Positions 1-7,442 of a stretch of DNA of 18,040 nt are shown one piece after another. This DNA comes from Lentisphaerota bacterium (lineage in GTDB: Bacteria > Verrucomicrobiota > Lentisphaeria > Oligosphaerales > Oligosphaeraceae), in NCBI GenBank assembly GCA_012800625.1, contig JAAZIY010000004.1, forward strand, positions 1-18,040. The letters run 5' to 3'. Under the pieces are notes generated by a model. It worked only from the letters and a program-made list of their open reading frames with translations. It was not told the origin of the DNA and made no database searches. Positions within the stretch are counted from its first letter, which is position 1. Every line of letters starts with the position of its first letter. The translations under genes and the position numbers were made by a program.

Positions 1-234
1 GCGCCGGTTTTGGTGGGTATCTTGTTCCCTAGGCACTCCGCGCTTCGCGCTCCGCGCCTAGGGTTATTATAGTATGGCGCTTCGCGCCACCGCTGGCAAG
101 ATTAAAGAAGGCGCTTCGCGCCCTTGTCCCTTGTTTAGGATAATATCCTGCATAGCAAGAATTTACCTAGCATTTTTAATAATGGTTTTTTCCTTGATTT
201 TTCTTTAAAAACTGTTAAGTTAGCGCCAATAGGC
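1..234 (-). repeat. Left copy of large inverted repeat (about 230 bp)
   Basis: This stretch reads as the reverse complement of 13912-14138, with scattered mismatches and small indels. Shared landmarks are the TAGCGCCAATAGGC edge (221-234), the GGCGCTTCGCGCC hairpins at 76-88 and 110-122, and the CCTAGG-flanked GC-rich hairpin around 30-61. The copy may continue left of the window. Weaker similarity continues inward to about 295: a pair of GGACGNATCGG-like units on the complementary strand at 281-295 matches the minisatellite inside the right copy. No gene is seen in it; the short ORF on the complementary strand is low-complexity. The function is unknown; a dispersed non-coding repeat is the simplest reading. 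Confidence 0.85.
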
Positions 235-242
235 ATTGGGCC

Positions 243-260
243 GGGTGCGGGTGCGGGTGC
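243..260. repeat. Three 6-bp tandem units (GGGTGC)3
   Basis: Three perfect GGGTGC units lie just inside the left large repeat, followed by related GGGACGGGGAGC. A different minisatellite occupies the matching inner edge of the right copy. Copy number here is likely to vary between strains (inference). Confidence 0.7.
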
Positions 261-370
261 GGGACGGGGAGCACGCTAATCCGATGCGTCCGATACTTTG
301 TACCTGGGACTCTTGGGACGGGAGCGGGGACAAGCAGGCTTCCAGCTAAGATTTTTTTTTCGCAGACAAC

Positions 371-399
371 TTGACATATGGAATATGAAGGTATATAAT
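371..399 (+). promoter_or_regulatory. Consensus sigma70-type promoter of the lacI-like gene
   Basis: A perfect TTGACA (371-376) and a perfect TATAAT (394-399) are separated by exactly 17 bp. Transcription would be expected to start near 405-407, about 42 nt before the ATG at 448. This is the strongest promoter match seen in the window. It rules out the longer reading frames that begin upstream at 298 or 385. Confidence 0.85.
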
Positions 400-406
400 A
401 TTGGTG

Positions 407-422
407 CGGCAAACGTTTGCCG
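407..422. promoter_or_regulatory. LacI/PurR-type operator palindrome
   Basis: CGGCAAACGTTTGCCG is a perfect 16-bp palindrome with the central CpG expected of LacI-family operators. Its core GCAAACGTTTGC is the same as the core of the well-known PurR box. It starts 8 bp after the -10 element, so a bound repressor would cover the transcription start. The next gene encodes a LacI-family protein, so autoregulation is the natural inference. No second clear copy was found in the other intergenic regions. Confidence 0.8.
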
Positions 423-447
423 GAGTTTTCATTTTTGTGTTTTTTTT

Positions 448-1503
448 ATGGATTTACGCGAATTATCACGTCACACGGGTTATTCGGTTTCGGTTTTATC
501 GAGGGCATTGAATCCCCGTCCTGACGCTTCGAGCAATGTTTCGGCTGCCACTCGCGAGAAGATTCGCAAGCTGGTTCGCGAGCTTGGTTTTCGTCCCAAC
601 CGTTTGGCTTCCTGTGTTCGTCGCGGCAAGATTCCTTCGATAGGCATTTTTCTTCCCACCTACAGCGGTTCTCTGATTGCCGATGCGGTTTTCGGCATTT
701 CCGCTGCGGCTGCCGAGCGCAAGCTGCCTTTGAATTTTTATTTTGGTGAGCGCGATGATTTCCAATCATTTTTACAGCATATGTGCGACGAGGGCTGCAC
801 CGGGATCATAGCCGGCAGCAATGTTCTTCCCGGGGACAGTTTGGAATGTCTGGCTCTTATCGAGCGTTTTTTCGACGATGGCGGCAAGCTGGTTTTTTTC
901 AACGAGCAGCCTTTGCCTTCTCCCCGTGTTCGGAAGCTGCCTGCCTATTCGGTTTTGGCCTACGACGACGTGGCTGGCGGCAGGCTTGCCGCCGAGCATC
1001 TCTGTTCCTTGAATTGCCGCAGCCTGTTACTAGTCGAGCCTGGAGACTCCCAGTGTTTTCTGGATCGGCGCAAGGGTTTTCTTGACTACTGTCAAGAGAA
1101 GGGTATGGACAGTCAGATCATTCCAGAAACCCGTGTGCTGCGCACTTCGCGCAAGCTCAAACCGGAGTTTTTCGAGCTGCTTTTTGAAACCATGCAGTCT
1201 AGACCCAAGGGTGCCATAGGCTTGTTTGTGCCCTCGGACTATTTGCTTTTGGATATCATGGTGCACATTTCCGGGAGCAAATGGCGGATGGGCAGAGACA
1301 TTCATTTGGTGGGCTACAATTTCAATGATTTCAGCGCCTGCATCAGCGGCTGGCCTTTTGCCACCCTGCAGCAAGACTTTGTGCGCGAAGGCCAAATGGC
1401 GATTAAAATGCTCGCTGAGCTTATGGACGGAAAAGCGGGCGGCAAAATCCTGCTGCAGCCACTGCTCAAAATCTGCAACATACAATACAATTCGGGAGGA
1501 TAG
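448..1503 (+). CDS. LacI-family transcriptional regulator
   Basis: The gene encodes a DNA-binding regulator of 351 aa, close to the usual 330-350 aa of the LacI/GalR family. Residues 1-60 form the helix-turn-helix and hinge: LRELSRHTGYSVSVLSRALN is the HTH, and RPNRLASCVRRGK corresponds to the hinge helix that contacts the central CpG. The loop between HTH and hinge is about four residues longer than usual. From residue 64 (IPSIGIFLP) to the end there is a periplasmic-binding-protein-like sensor domain, with IHLVGYNFNDF near the C-terminus matching the typical VxGxDD-like segment. The ATG at 448 was chosen because translation from it begins at the HTH and it lies downstream of the promoter; there is no clear Shine-Dalgarno sequence. 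The stop is 2 bp before the next gene's ATG, so the two are co-transcribed. The ligand cannot be told from sequence; a sugar is likely from context. Confidence 0.92.
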   Translation: MDLRELSRHTGYSVSVLSRALNPRPDASSNVSAATREKIRKLVRELGFRPNRLASCVRRGKIPSIGIFLPTYSGSLIADAVFGISAAAAERKLPLNFYFGERDDFQSFLQHMCDEGCTGIIAGSNVLPGDSLECLALIERFFDDGGKLVFFNEQPLPSPRVRKLPAYSVLAYDDVAGGRLAAEHLCSLNCRSLLLVEPGDSQCFLDRRKGFLDYCQEKGMDSQIIPETRVLRTSRKLKPEFFELLFETMQSRPKGAIGLFVPSDYLLLDIMVHISGSKWRMGRDIHLVGYNFNDFSACISGWPFATLQQDFVREGQMAIKMLAELMDGKAGGKILLQPLLKICNIQYNSGG

Positions 1504-1505
1504 AG

Positions 1506-4280
1506 ATGCGACTGGAGACGAAAGTGAAGAACCCCCTGATACTGACGCTTATCCTCGCTCTGTTGGTCTGCGCCGGCGGCAGGGCTGACGGCATCAGCTC
1601 TGACAACGCGGCTCTGCAATTCGCCGACGGTGTGTTTTCGCTGGGCGGGCGCGCTGCTGGCAGCCCGCGCTTCGAGGGCGAGTGTTATGTGTATGAGGAC
1701 TCGCAGAAAAAGACTTACAGTCGGGCTCAGGCACTGGACAATCCGCTTTTCCGCTGGGAAAGCAAGTTGTCGAGTTCAGAAAAGCTATTCCGTCTTGACT
1801 GCGTTGTCGAGAATCTGAGCGCAGCCGAGTTGCGACTCGAACCCGGTCTTTGCCTGAGGGTGCCCAGGGGCGACCAGGACTTTTTCTGGGGCGGCTTTGA
1901 TGTGCAGCCGGTGGAAGGCAAGGATTTTGCCCGGCTTGGCTTCAAAGGCAAGACCAGCAAGCATATTGGCGGGGGGCTGGCGCAGCCCTTTCCGGTGGCC
2001 GCTCTGATTGCCGAGGACATGTGTGTTTTTCTTGGCCAGTTCCAGTTTGACCAGGTAAGCTGGAATGCGGCGCAGTATAAAATTGTTGATGAGCACTCCG
2101 CGGAGTTGCGCTTTTCGCAGCGCCTGGTGCTGGCTCCCGGCCAGAGCCTGGACTTTCGCTTTCTTCTGGGCCTGACGCCCAGGCGCTTCGGGCGAGAGGA
2201 GAATGTGGTGCAGGCATTTTACGATGCCTATCCGGAATGGTGGCGCCCGCTGCAAGGCCAGGACGACCCCTACATATGGTATGCGCACAGCCAATACCGG
2301 GCCTGGTACTACAAGCCCGACCGAGAGAAGGAAAGACGCTACTACGCGGCGGTGGACTGGTGCTATACGCCATATAAGCGGGCCGGCGACCCCTGGGGAA
2401 AAGAAGAACTCTGGGACTATAAGCCGGAGTTCCCCATCAAGCCGGACTCCTTTGGCTCGATTGCCAACGGCATATATTTTGATTACACCACCAGGACACA
2501 CGCTGATTTTCACCGTTTGCGAAAAGAGATTTTCAGCAAGAACGCCAAGGATTTCGGCTACGCCTTCTATACCGGGGCGGCCTGGTGTGAAATCAACCTG
2601 GCCAAGGAAAAGTATGCCGACGCCATAAACTATGACACCGAGGGCGGAGTGCCGCATATACTCGGACCTTGGTCCACGGGGCATGACCGCGAGATTCGCG
2701 TTTTTCCTATGGGGACCAGCTTCTCCGAGGACTTCCGCAAAGACTGCGCCCGGCTGTGGAAGGAGCTGGACCTGCCCGGCTTTGCCTTCGACTGCGGCAC
2801 GCCGGGAGTGAACTACAGGGGGCCGGCCTGCAATAACCCGGAATTGCCGGGCCGGGCCTGGGACCAGCAGGGCTTGTTCATTGACGAATTGGTGGCCATC
2901 AACGACATGATTGACTTTGTCCATGCTCTGGATGCGGACAACCCGCCTTTCGTTTGGAAAAACGGGCAGGGCAGGGCGGACTACGTAATGATAGAGACCA
3001 GCATCTTCAACCCCATTTTCCGCAGCTGGATGCCTTTGACACGCTATAACATAGGTCAAAGACCCGCGGTCATACACAGTCCGGGATACCTCTTTGACAG
3101 CAGCATCCCGAACTGGCGGAATCTGGGCAGGGAGGAATTCTACAGGGAGATGCACAAGCTGGCCGACCATGCCATACTCACCGATTTCCAGTACGGCGTC
3201 AGCCAGAACCATGTTACCCAGAACGGCAATCCGCAGAGCATCTATGCCATGCCGGAGCTGCTCGAGTGCATACGCAACGGCTGGCAGGCCCTGATACCGG
3301 TGCATACATCGCAAGACGACAAATTTCTGTATCGTGCCAGGTACGGCAGAGAATCCAGCAGCATACTGTACTTTGGCAATCCCTGGGAGGAGGAGCTGGC
3401 CTTGACCTTTAGGGTTGACAACTCCGGGCTGGGCAAGGGCAGCAATCTTTTCGTCCCCAAGATGCGCGACCAGGCCGCGCTGCTCAATCACATTGAAGGC
3501 GAGGAGACTGTTTTTGCCGATTCGCTTCCTTCGCGCAAGCCCCGTCTTTTCGAGGCCGTGCTCAATCTCAGCAGTCTGCCTGCCGGGCAAAGCCTGCAGG
3601 CCGAGGTAAGCAGTAAAAAAGACCTGGACCGCATCGTCTATGAAATTCAACTGCGGGGCAATCCTGTTTTCAAGGCGCGGCTTAGCCCTAGGTTCATACA
3701 CCGGTATCAAGCCATAATCAGGCTGGATGGAAGAGTCATCGAGCCTAATCAGGAGGCCGAGATAGCCGCAGACGCCCGAATCCTTGTAGAATACAGCTCC
3801 GAGTTCTTCAAATGCAATGCTGAAAAGATACTCTCATTCCCGTTTGTGGACGGCGCACGAAAGCCGGCTTTTGCGATTCTGCTGCCGCAGGAGCCTAGCG
3901 TGGCGGAACGCAAAGAGGCCGCCAATCTCAGAGACTACTTCCGCTTCACCGGCGACAGAAAAATAACCGTCCCGGGTGAAATTGAAGTCAGGCAACAGGC
4001 TCCGGAAAAACCTGGGGGGGCCTTGTTTAGCATAGCTGTCGGCAGAGGCGGGCAGAGCGGCATATTTTGTCAGGAAGACAAGCTCAGTCTGCGGGCAGAA
4101 AATGCCCGCCAGGCCCAGGCCATGATGAAGGAGCTTATGTATGTCATGGACCGGAGATTCCCCTATGTCTTTAACTTTTCGCCGGTGGACAGCTATACCC
4201 CGGAGATGCTGCAGAAATTTCAGATGCCGGAGAATCCTCTTCCCTGGCAGCCATGTTTCGAAAGCCTGGCCAAAAAGTGA
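1506..4280 (+). CDS. Large secreted glycoside hydrolase-like protein (family not assigned)
   Basis: This is a 924-aa exported protein with a signal peptide at about residues 1-27. Residues about 28-240 look like a beta-sandwich. Residues about 245-640 look like a (beta/alpha)8 barrel rich in aromatic and acidic residues. Candidate catalytic acids are D429 (GFAFDCG) and E497 (YVMIETS), both at apparent strand ends; this assignment is inference. Residues about 800-905 (ERKEAANLRDYF, IAVGRG, then the RFPYVF region) resemble the small alpha/beta accessory domain found beside GH20 and GH67 catalytic domains. The beta-sandwich plus barrel layout recalls GH36/GH97-type enzymes, but no family signature is decisive. 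A strong SD (GGGAGGA, 1494-1500) sets the start. It follows the LacI-like gene by 2 bp, so it is probably the main target of that repressor. The 641-aa ORF on the opposite strand is a shadow. Confidence 0.8.
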   Translation: MRLETKVKNPLILTLILALLVCAGGRADGISSDNAALQFADGVFSLGGRAAGSPRFEGECYVYEDSQKKTYSRAQALDNPLFRWESKLSSSEKLFRLDCVVENLSAAELRLEPGLCLRVPRGDQDFFWGGFDVQPVEGKDFARLGFKGKTSKHIGGGLAQPFPVAALIAEDMCVFLGQFQFDQVSWNAAQYKIVDEHSAELRFSQRLVLAPGQSLDFRFLLGLTPRRFGREENVVQAFYDAYPEWWRPLQGQDDPYIWYAHSQYRAWYYKPDREKERRYYAAVDWCYTPYKRAGDPWGKEELWDYKPEFPIKPDSFGSIANGIYFDYTTRTHADFHRLRKEIFSKNAKDFGYAFYTGAAWCEINLAKEKYADAINYDTEGGVPHILGPWSTGHDREIRVFPMGTSFSEDFRKDCARLWKELDLPGFAFDCGTPGVNYRGPACNNPELPGRAWDQQGLFIDELVAINDMIDFVHALDADNPPFVWKNGQGRADYVMIETSIFNPIFRSWMPLTRYNIGQRPAVIHSPGYLFDSSIPNWRNLGREEFYREMHKLADHAILTDFQYGVSQNHVTQNGNPQSIYAMPELLECIRNGWQALIPVHTSQDDKFLYRARYGRESSSILYFGNPWEEELALTFRVDNSGLGKGSNLFVPKMRDQAALLNHIEGEETVFADSLPSRKPRLFEAVLNLSSLPAGQSLQAEVSSKKDLDRIVYEIQLRGNPVFKARLSPRFIHRYQAIIRLDGRVIEPNQEAEIAADARILVEYSSEFFKCNAEKILSFPFVDGARKPAFAILLPQEPSVAERKEAANLRDYFRFTGDRKITVPGEIEVRQQAPEKPGGALFSIAVGRGGQSGIFCQEDKLSLRAENARQAQAMMKELMYVMDRRFPYVFNFSPVDSYTPEMLQKFQMPENPLPWQPCFESLAKK

Positions 4281-4365
4281 GCCGCCAGGCGCCAACCCAC
4301 CGTCACTGCACATGAAATATTGCCCAGCCCCACATTTTTCACAGCTCCAGAAATAAGGAGGCGAC

Positions 4366-5166
4366 ATGAAAGCATTCTCGCTAAAAAAACACTTTGCAAT
4401 TGATTCCAAGCGCCCTTGCAGGCTATGCTTCACTCTTATCGAACTCCTTGTCGTTATTGCCATTATAGCAATTTTGGCCAGCATGCTTCTTCCTGCTTTG
4501 GGCAAGGCCCGGCAAAGCGCCCAGGCCATTGGCTGCATGAGCAATCTTAAGCAGTTTGGCCTGGGTTACCAAGGCTATGTGGACGACAACAATGGCTACA
4601 GTTGCATGGTTTACTCGGAAAACCCGGGCACGATACGCTGGTCTTTTGCTCTTTTTCTTGCTCCATATATGGGTTTAGGGAACCTCAAAGAAGACTGGGA
4701 CGCCATACTCGGCAAAAAGCCCAACAAAATTCAAAAAGCCTTCATGTGTCCTTCGGTTCCCCCCTCCAGTTCCACATACGAGGGAGGCTGGTACATGGGA
4801 TACTGTGGAAACAACAGCCACAGCCGCCCGGTCGATTCGACCCAAGACGACTATATGGCAGTGGCGATCATGGGATATCTTGGCTACACCCGCCCGATCA
4901 TGGTCAGTCGGATAAGAAGGCCGGGGCTGGTTTACATCATTGCCGACAAGGCCAGCAGGGAGCTTTGGGAGAATAAAAACCCTTGGTTCGGCACTACCCC
5001 CTGGTCTGACACCTTAGACAAGGCCACACTGATGAAGTATCTGGGCTGCCGGCATAATCTATGGCCAAACATGCTTTATATGGACGGGCATGCCGCAAAC
5101 GGAAGAGACATAGAGGTCCCAGTCACAAGAAATGCGGTTTTTGCGGGCAGGCCGGAAATTCGCTGA
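4366..5166 (+). CDS. Type II secretion pseudopilin-like protein
   Basis: This 266-aa protein has an N-terminal prepilin signal: a basic leader, then [20 protein letters not shown] (residues 21-40) followed by LLPAL. The conserved Glu at mature position +5 is E26. Residue -1, normally Gly, is Cys21 here. The body carries the KAR...C.SNLKQ segment and a C-terminal RHN...MDGHA motif, as in the large PVC family of pseudopilin-like proteins (DUF1559-like or H-X9-DG type). It should be processed by a prepilin peptidase and sit in the inner membrane or a pseudopilus; what it carries is unknown. A strong SD (AAGGAGG, 4355-4361) supports the start. It lies 85 bp after the hydrolase-like gene with no terminator between, so it is probably in the same operon. 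Confidence 0.88.
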   Translation: MKAFSLKKHFAIDSKRPCRLCFTLIELLVVIAIIAILASMLLPALGKARQSAQAIGCMSNLKQFGLGYQGYVDDNNGYSCMVYSENPGTIRWSFALFLAPYMGLGNLKEDWDAILGKKPNKIQKAFMCPSVPPSSSTYEGGWYMGYCGNNSHSRPVDSTQDDYMAVAIMGYLGYTRPIMVSRIRRPGLVYIIADKASRELWENKNPWFGTTPWSDTLDKATLMKYLGCRHNLWPNMLYMDGHAANGRDIEVPVTRNAVFAGRPEIR

Positions 5167-5180
5167 TTAGAGCTAGTTTT

Positions 5181-5358
5181 GGACACGAAGACACACGAAG
5201 GGCTTATGCGCCGCCTGCCCGTTTTGGTTTGTTGGGAAAAGGGAGCCGGACAAAGCAAAAAAAACTCGATGAAATTGCATGAAAACGCAAATTTTCTGCT
5301 GAATTTTCAATTTTTCTTGAGAATCTGTCCATTTGGTGCCCCGGAGGGGCAACCTAAT
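5181..5358 (+). repeat. Dispersed direct repeat, copy 1 (about 178 bp)
   Basis: The copy begins with two 10-bp units, GGACACGAAG and ACACACGAAG (5181-5200). It continues through GGCTTATGCG, GTTTTGGTTTGTTGGGAAAA, CTCGATGAAAT and AATCTGTCCATTTGGTGCCC to AACCTAAT. The same order of blocks recurs in the same orientation at 17874-18037 with roughly 10-15% differences judged by eye. Copy 2 has GCGGCGCCTG where copy 1 has GCGCCGCCTGCCC. It lies directly after the pseudopilin gene and carries no plausible ORF. Confidence 0.88.
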
Positions 5359-5462
5359 AGAGCCACAGGGTGAGCGAGGCCGTAGGCCGAGCGACACCCT
5401 GGGTAAAAGCCCCCCCGAATCCGGCGCCCTGTAGGGGTGCCACTAACAGCCTTTCGGTGTTA
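5337..5462 (+). other. Chain of four hairpins upstream of the 5503 gene (structured leader or repeat)
   Basis: Four consecutive inverted repeats are visible. TGCCCC-GGA-GGGGCA spans 5337-5351. A long stem is closed by CAGGGTG (5366-5372) and CACCCTG (5395-5401), with an inner GGCC-GTA-GGCC. GGCGCCC pairs with GGGGTGCC (5423-5441, one G-T pair). TAACA pairs with TGTTA (5444-5462). The first hairpin recurs at 18016-18030 with loop GAA instead of GGA and an unchanged stem. The chain ends 40 bp before the ATG at 5503, which lacks a clear SD. It could be a structured RNA leader, a terminator/attenuator or a REP-like element. No known riboswitch was recognised. The whole gap 5167-5502 is filled by this and the preceding repeat. 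Confidence 0.55.
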
Positions 5463-5502
5463 TGACCTTTTTGAACGCGGTTTGATTTAAGCAAGCAACA
5501 CT

Positions 5503-6681
5503 ATGCACATATCTCCATTAAAACTGCAAAGCCTCTTCCGCAGCTGGCTCTGCCTACTTTTGTTTGCCGGCGGCCTTCCGTCAGTCTCAAAAGCAGCGGA
5601 ACAGCGTGAAGTCTACCTTCAATTGTCCGAAACCAAGCTGGTCAACGAGCATTTGGAATTGACCTTCTTGCCGGACTCCATGGGTCGCATCTCTCAAATC
5701 CGGCATCTTGGCAAAGACTTGGAGCTTTTGCAGCCATACCGGCAAAAGCAACTGAAAGGCAATCCTCTGTTTGAGCCTGGCAGCGGCAACAGCGCGGGCA
5801 TCCGCGAGATGTTCTGGGGCGCCAAGATGTCCGCCCTGCACAATCCCATGCGGCAGTTGCATAAGGATCAAGAGCAAATATGCTTCGCCAGCCGGCATTA
5901 CGGCAACAGCAATTTTGCCTTGCAGAGACTGGTGCGCCTGCTGCCGGACAGCGCCATAATCGATTTTTCAGTGCAAATCGAGAACAGCGGGGGGAAGCGG
6001 GATGCGGTTTACTCGATATGGCTGAATATACTGCCGAGGCTGCCGCTGAAGGCGATGCTGCCGGTAAAAGGCGGCCTGCAAAGCATGCGCGGGCGGGGCA
6101 AACAGAAATTTGCCGAGCATGACCTGGTTTTCAACGGAGCCGACGGTGAACAACGGCTGCCCCCCGCGGCCGCTTGGCTGGCGGCATACCTGGAGGAGGC
6201 TGACCTGCTTATGCTGCTTAGCCTTGAGCCGGAAGAGCTACTGCCCGACGGTTTCCTGTACTCCTGGGGAGGCAGGCTGAAAGAGGGGCCGATAAATACA
6301 TTCGAAGCGGTTTTCGGCAGCAGAAGGCTGCAGCCGGGCGAAGAACAGAAGCATCACTACAGAATTATGTTCTTCCCGGAGATGAATGCCGTAAACGCAG
6401 TGCTGGACAGCACTGCCGTGAAGGCGGAATTCATCGGCAAGGAGCTGCATCTGGAATTTGCCGCCGCCGAGTCCGTCCAGCCCAGGCGGCTCTCCTTTAT
6501 CCTGGAGGGTAAAAATGAGCCTGTTTCGCTGGGCACCGTAGCGCTTCCCAGGTTGCGTCCCGGCGAGAAGGCGAAAATGCAGCTGCCCTTGCCTGCCACA
6601 TTGGCCGGCGGCAGATATGAGCTTTTTTTGAACACGGAAAACAGGACCGTCAAGCTCATAGGAGCAATATTGGAGATTTAG
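5503..6681 (+). CDS. Secreted protein with a galactose-mutarotase-like beta-sandwich
   Basis: This 392-aa protein has a signal peptide at about residues 1-32 (hydrophobic core LCLLLFAGGL, cleavage near SKA-AEQ). The segment around residues 46-68 (LVNEHLELTFLPDSMGRI, then LGKDLELL) matches the opening strands of aldose-1-epimerase/mutarotase-like domains, where a 'LxNexLxvxxLPdxGGRI' pattern is common. Residues about 150-290 continue as beta-rich sequence. The C-terminal roughly 90 residues look like a separate beta-domain (LRPGEKAKMQLPLP, then GRYELFLNTE), similar in style to NEW3/Ig-like stalk domains. Catalytic residues of true mutarotases were not identified, so carbohydrate binding is as likely as catalysis. 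No clear SD is present; the start was chosen for the signal peptide. It precedes the second pseudopilin gene by 47 bp. Confidence 0.72.
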   Translation: MHISPLKLQSLFRSWLCLLLFAGGLPSVSKAAEQREVYLQLSETKLVNEHLELTFLPDSMGRISQIRHLGKDLELLQPYRQKQLKGNPLFEPGSGNSAGIREMFWGAKMSALHNPMRQLHKDQEQICFASRHYGNSNFALQRLVRLLPDSAIIDFSVQIENSGGKRDAVYSIWLNILPRLPLKAMLPVKGGLQSMRGRGKQKFAEHDLVFNGADGEQRLPPAAAWLAAYLEEADLLMLLSLEPEELLPDGFLYSWGGRLKEGPINTFEAVFGSRRLQPGEEQKHHYRIMFFPEMNAVNAVLDSTAVKAEFIGKELHLEFAAAESVQPRRLSFILEGKNEPVSLGTVALPRLRPGEKAKMQLPLPATLAGGRYELFLNTENRTVKLIGAILEI

Positions 6682-6728
6682 GCGGCATAAGCCTGGTTGC
6701 CGTCTGCCACTCGAAGGAGAGCCGAATA

Positions 6729-7355
6729 ATGAATTCCTATAAAGAACTGATGTGCTTGCTGACAACGCTTGGCTTGCTGAGCGTCCTTGTCGGAGCAAAT
6801 ACGCTAGACAAGGCCAGGCAGTTGCGCTGCGCCGACAATCTGAGGCAGCTCAAACAAATACTCGATATCTACGAAAATGAGCATGGCGCGCTGCCGCCGG
6901 TAACCATACCCATGAAGCCGCGCTGGAAATTCTGGACAAACTGCCTGAGGCCATATGCCGACAGCGCCTTGTACTTTGCCTGCCCGGCTGATTCCAGAAA
7001 TGCCTATATGTATGAGGAGGACGGCAGCCCGCTGTTCAGCTATAAGACGCAAAAATCCGCCAGCTACGGCATGAACTGGTTCCTGAATGAGAAGGAGGCC
7101 AAAAGGGCAAATGCCGCACAAGCCAGACTCGCCTGCCTGAGCAAGCCGGAGCAAATCGTCCTCTTCGCCGACTCGAAAGGCCCATATCTCTTGCCGGAAA
7201 GATTCTGGCAACATGAAATGGACTTGAGACACCAGGAGCAGGCGAATTTCGCCTTCGCAGACGGACACGTGGAGCTGCTGAAACAAGAGCACTTTGGCAG
7301 TTATGACGACAAAGGCCAGTTTCGCAGCGATTTCAGCAAGTGGCACTGGCAGTAA
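6729..7355 (+). CDS. Pseudopilin-like protein with degenerate N-terminal signal
   Basis: This 208-aa protein keeps the N-terminal hydrophobic helix (LMCLLTTLGLLSVLVG), the following LDKARQLRCADNLRQLKQ segment and the C-terminal RHQEQANFAFADGHVELL motif of the DUF1559-like pseudopilin family. It lacks the FTLIE signal, including the Gly at -1 and Glu at +5 that normally direct prepilin-peptidase cleavage and pilus assembly. The SD AAGGAG (6713-6718) supports the ATG. No upstream in-frame sequence could restore the signal because the preceding gene ends at 6681. It may be a simple membrane-anchored relative of the 4366 pseudopilin. It is probably co-transcribed with the 5503 gene. Confidence 0.82.
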   Translation: MNSYKELMCLLTTLGLLSVLVGANTLDKARQLRCADNLRQLKQILDIYENEHGALPPVTIPMKPRWKFWTNCLRPYADSALYFACPADSRNAYMYEEDGSPLFSYKTQKSASYGMNWFLNEKEAKRANAAQARLACLSKPEQIVLFADSKGPYLLPERFWQHEMDLRHQEQANFAFADGHVELLKQEHFGSYDDKGQFRSDFSKWHWQ

Positions 7356-7373
7356 AGGGGCTGGCAGAAATTT

Positions 7374-7413
7374 GGACACTAAGTCACACTAAGACACACT
7401 AAGTTACACTAAA
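7374..7413 (+). repeat. Array of four 10-bp units, GGACACTAAG type
   Basis: The units are GGACACTAAG, TCACACTAAG, ACACACTAAG and TTACACTAAA. The array fills most of the 87-bp gap between the second pseudopilin gene and the AlgI-type gene. Similar units occur at 5181, 13599, 14390 (inverted), 16501 (inverted) and 17814. There are no spacers, so it is not a CRISPR array. Confidence 0.88.
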
Positions 7414-7442
7414 CTCATATTAATTACGGATGAAATGATCTC

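Noticed and set aside
298..447. 50-residue N-terminal extension of the LacI-family regulator
   Set aside because: It would be translated across the promoter and operator and lies mostly upstream of the predicted transcription start. The HTH begins at the ATG at 448.
1785..3710. 641-aa open frame on the minus strand opposite the large hydrolase-like gene
   Set aside because: It has no recognisable domain or signal peptide and no SD. The opposite strand has a signal peptide, a strong SD and domain-like sequence. Long antisense frames are expected from GC-rich codon usage.
5463..5490. Second LacI-type operator at GAACGCGGTTTG
   Set aside because: The half-sites do not form an inverted repeat and differ from GCAAACGTTTGC at several positions.
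7374..7413. Possible CRISPR array
   Set aside because: The units are only 10 bp and contiguous with no unique spacers, and no cas genes are in the window.
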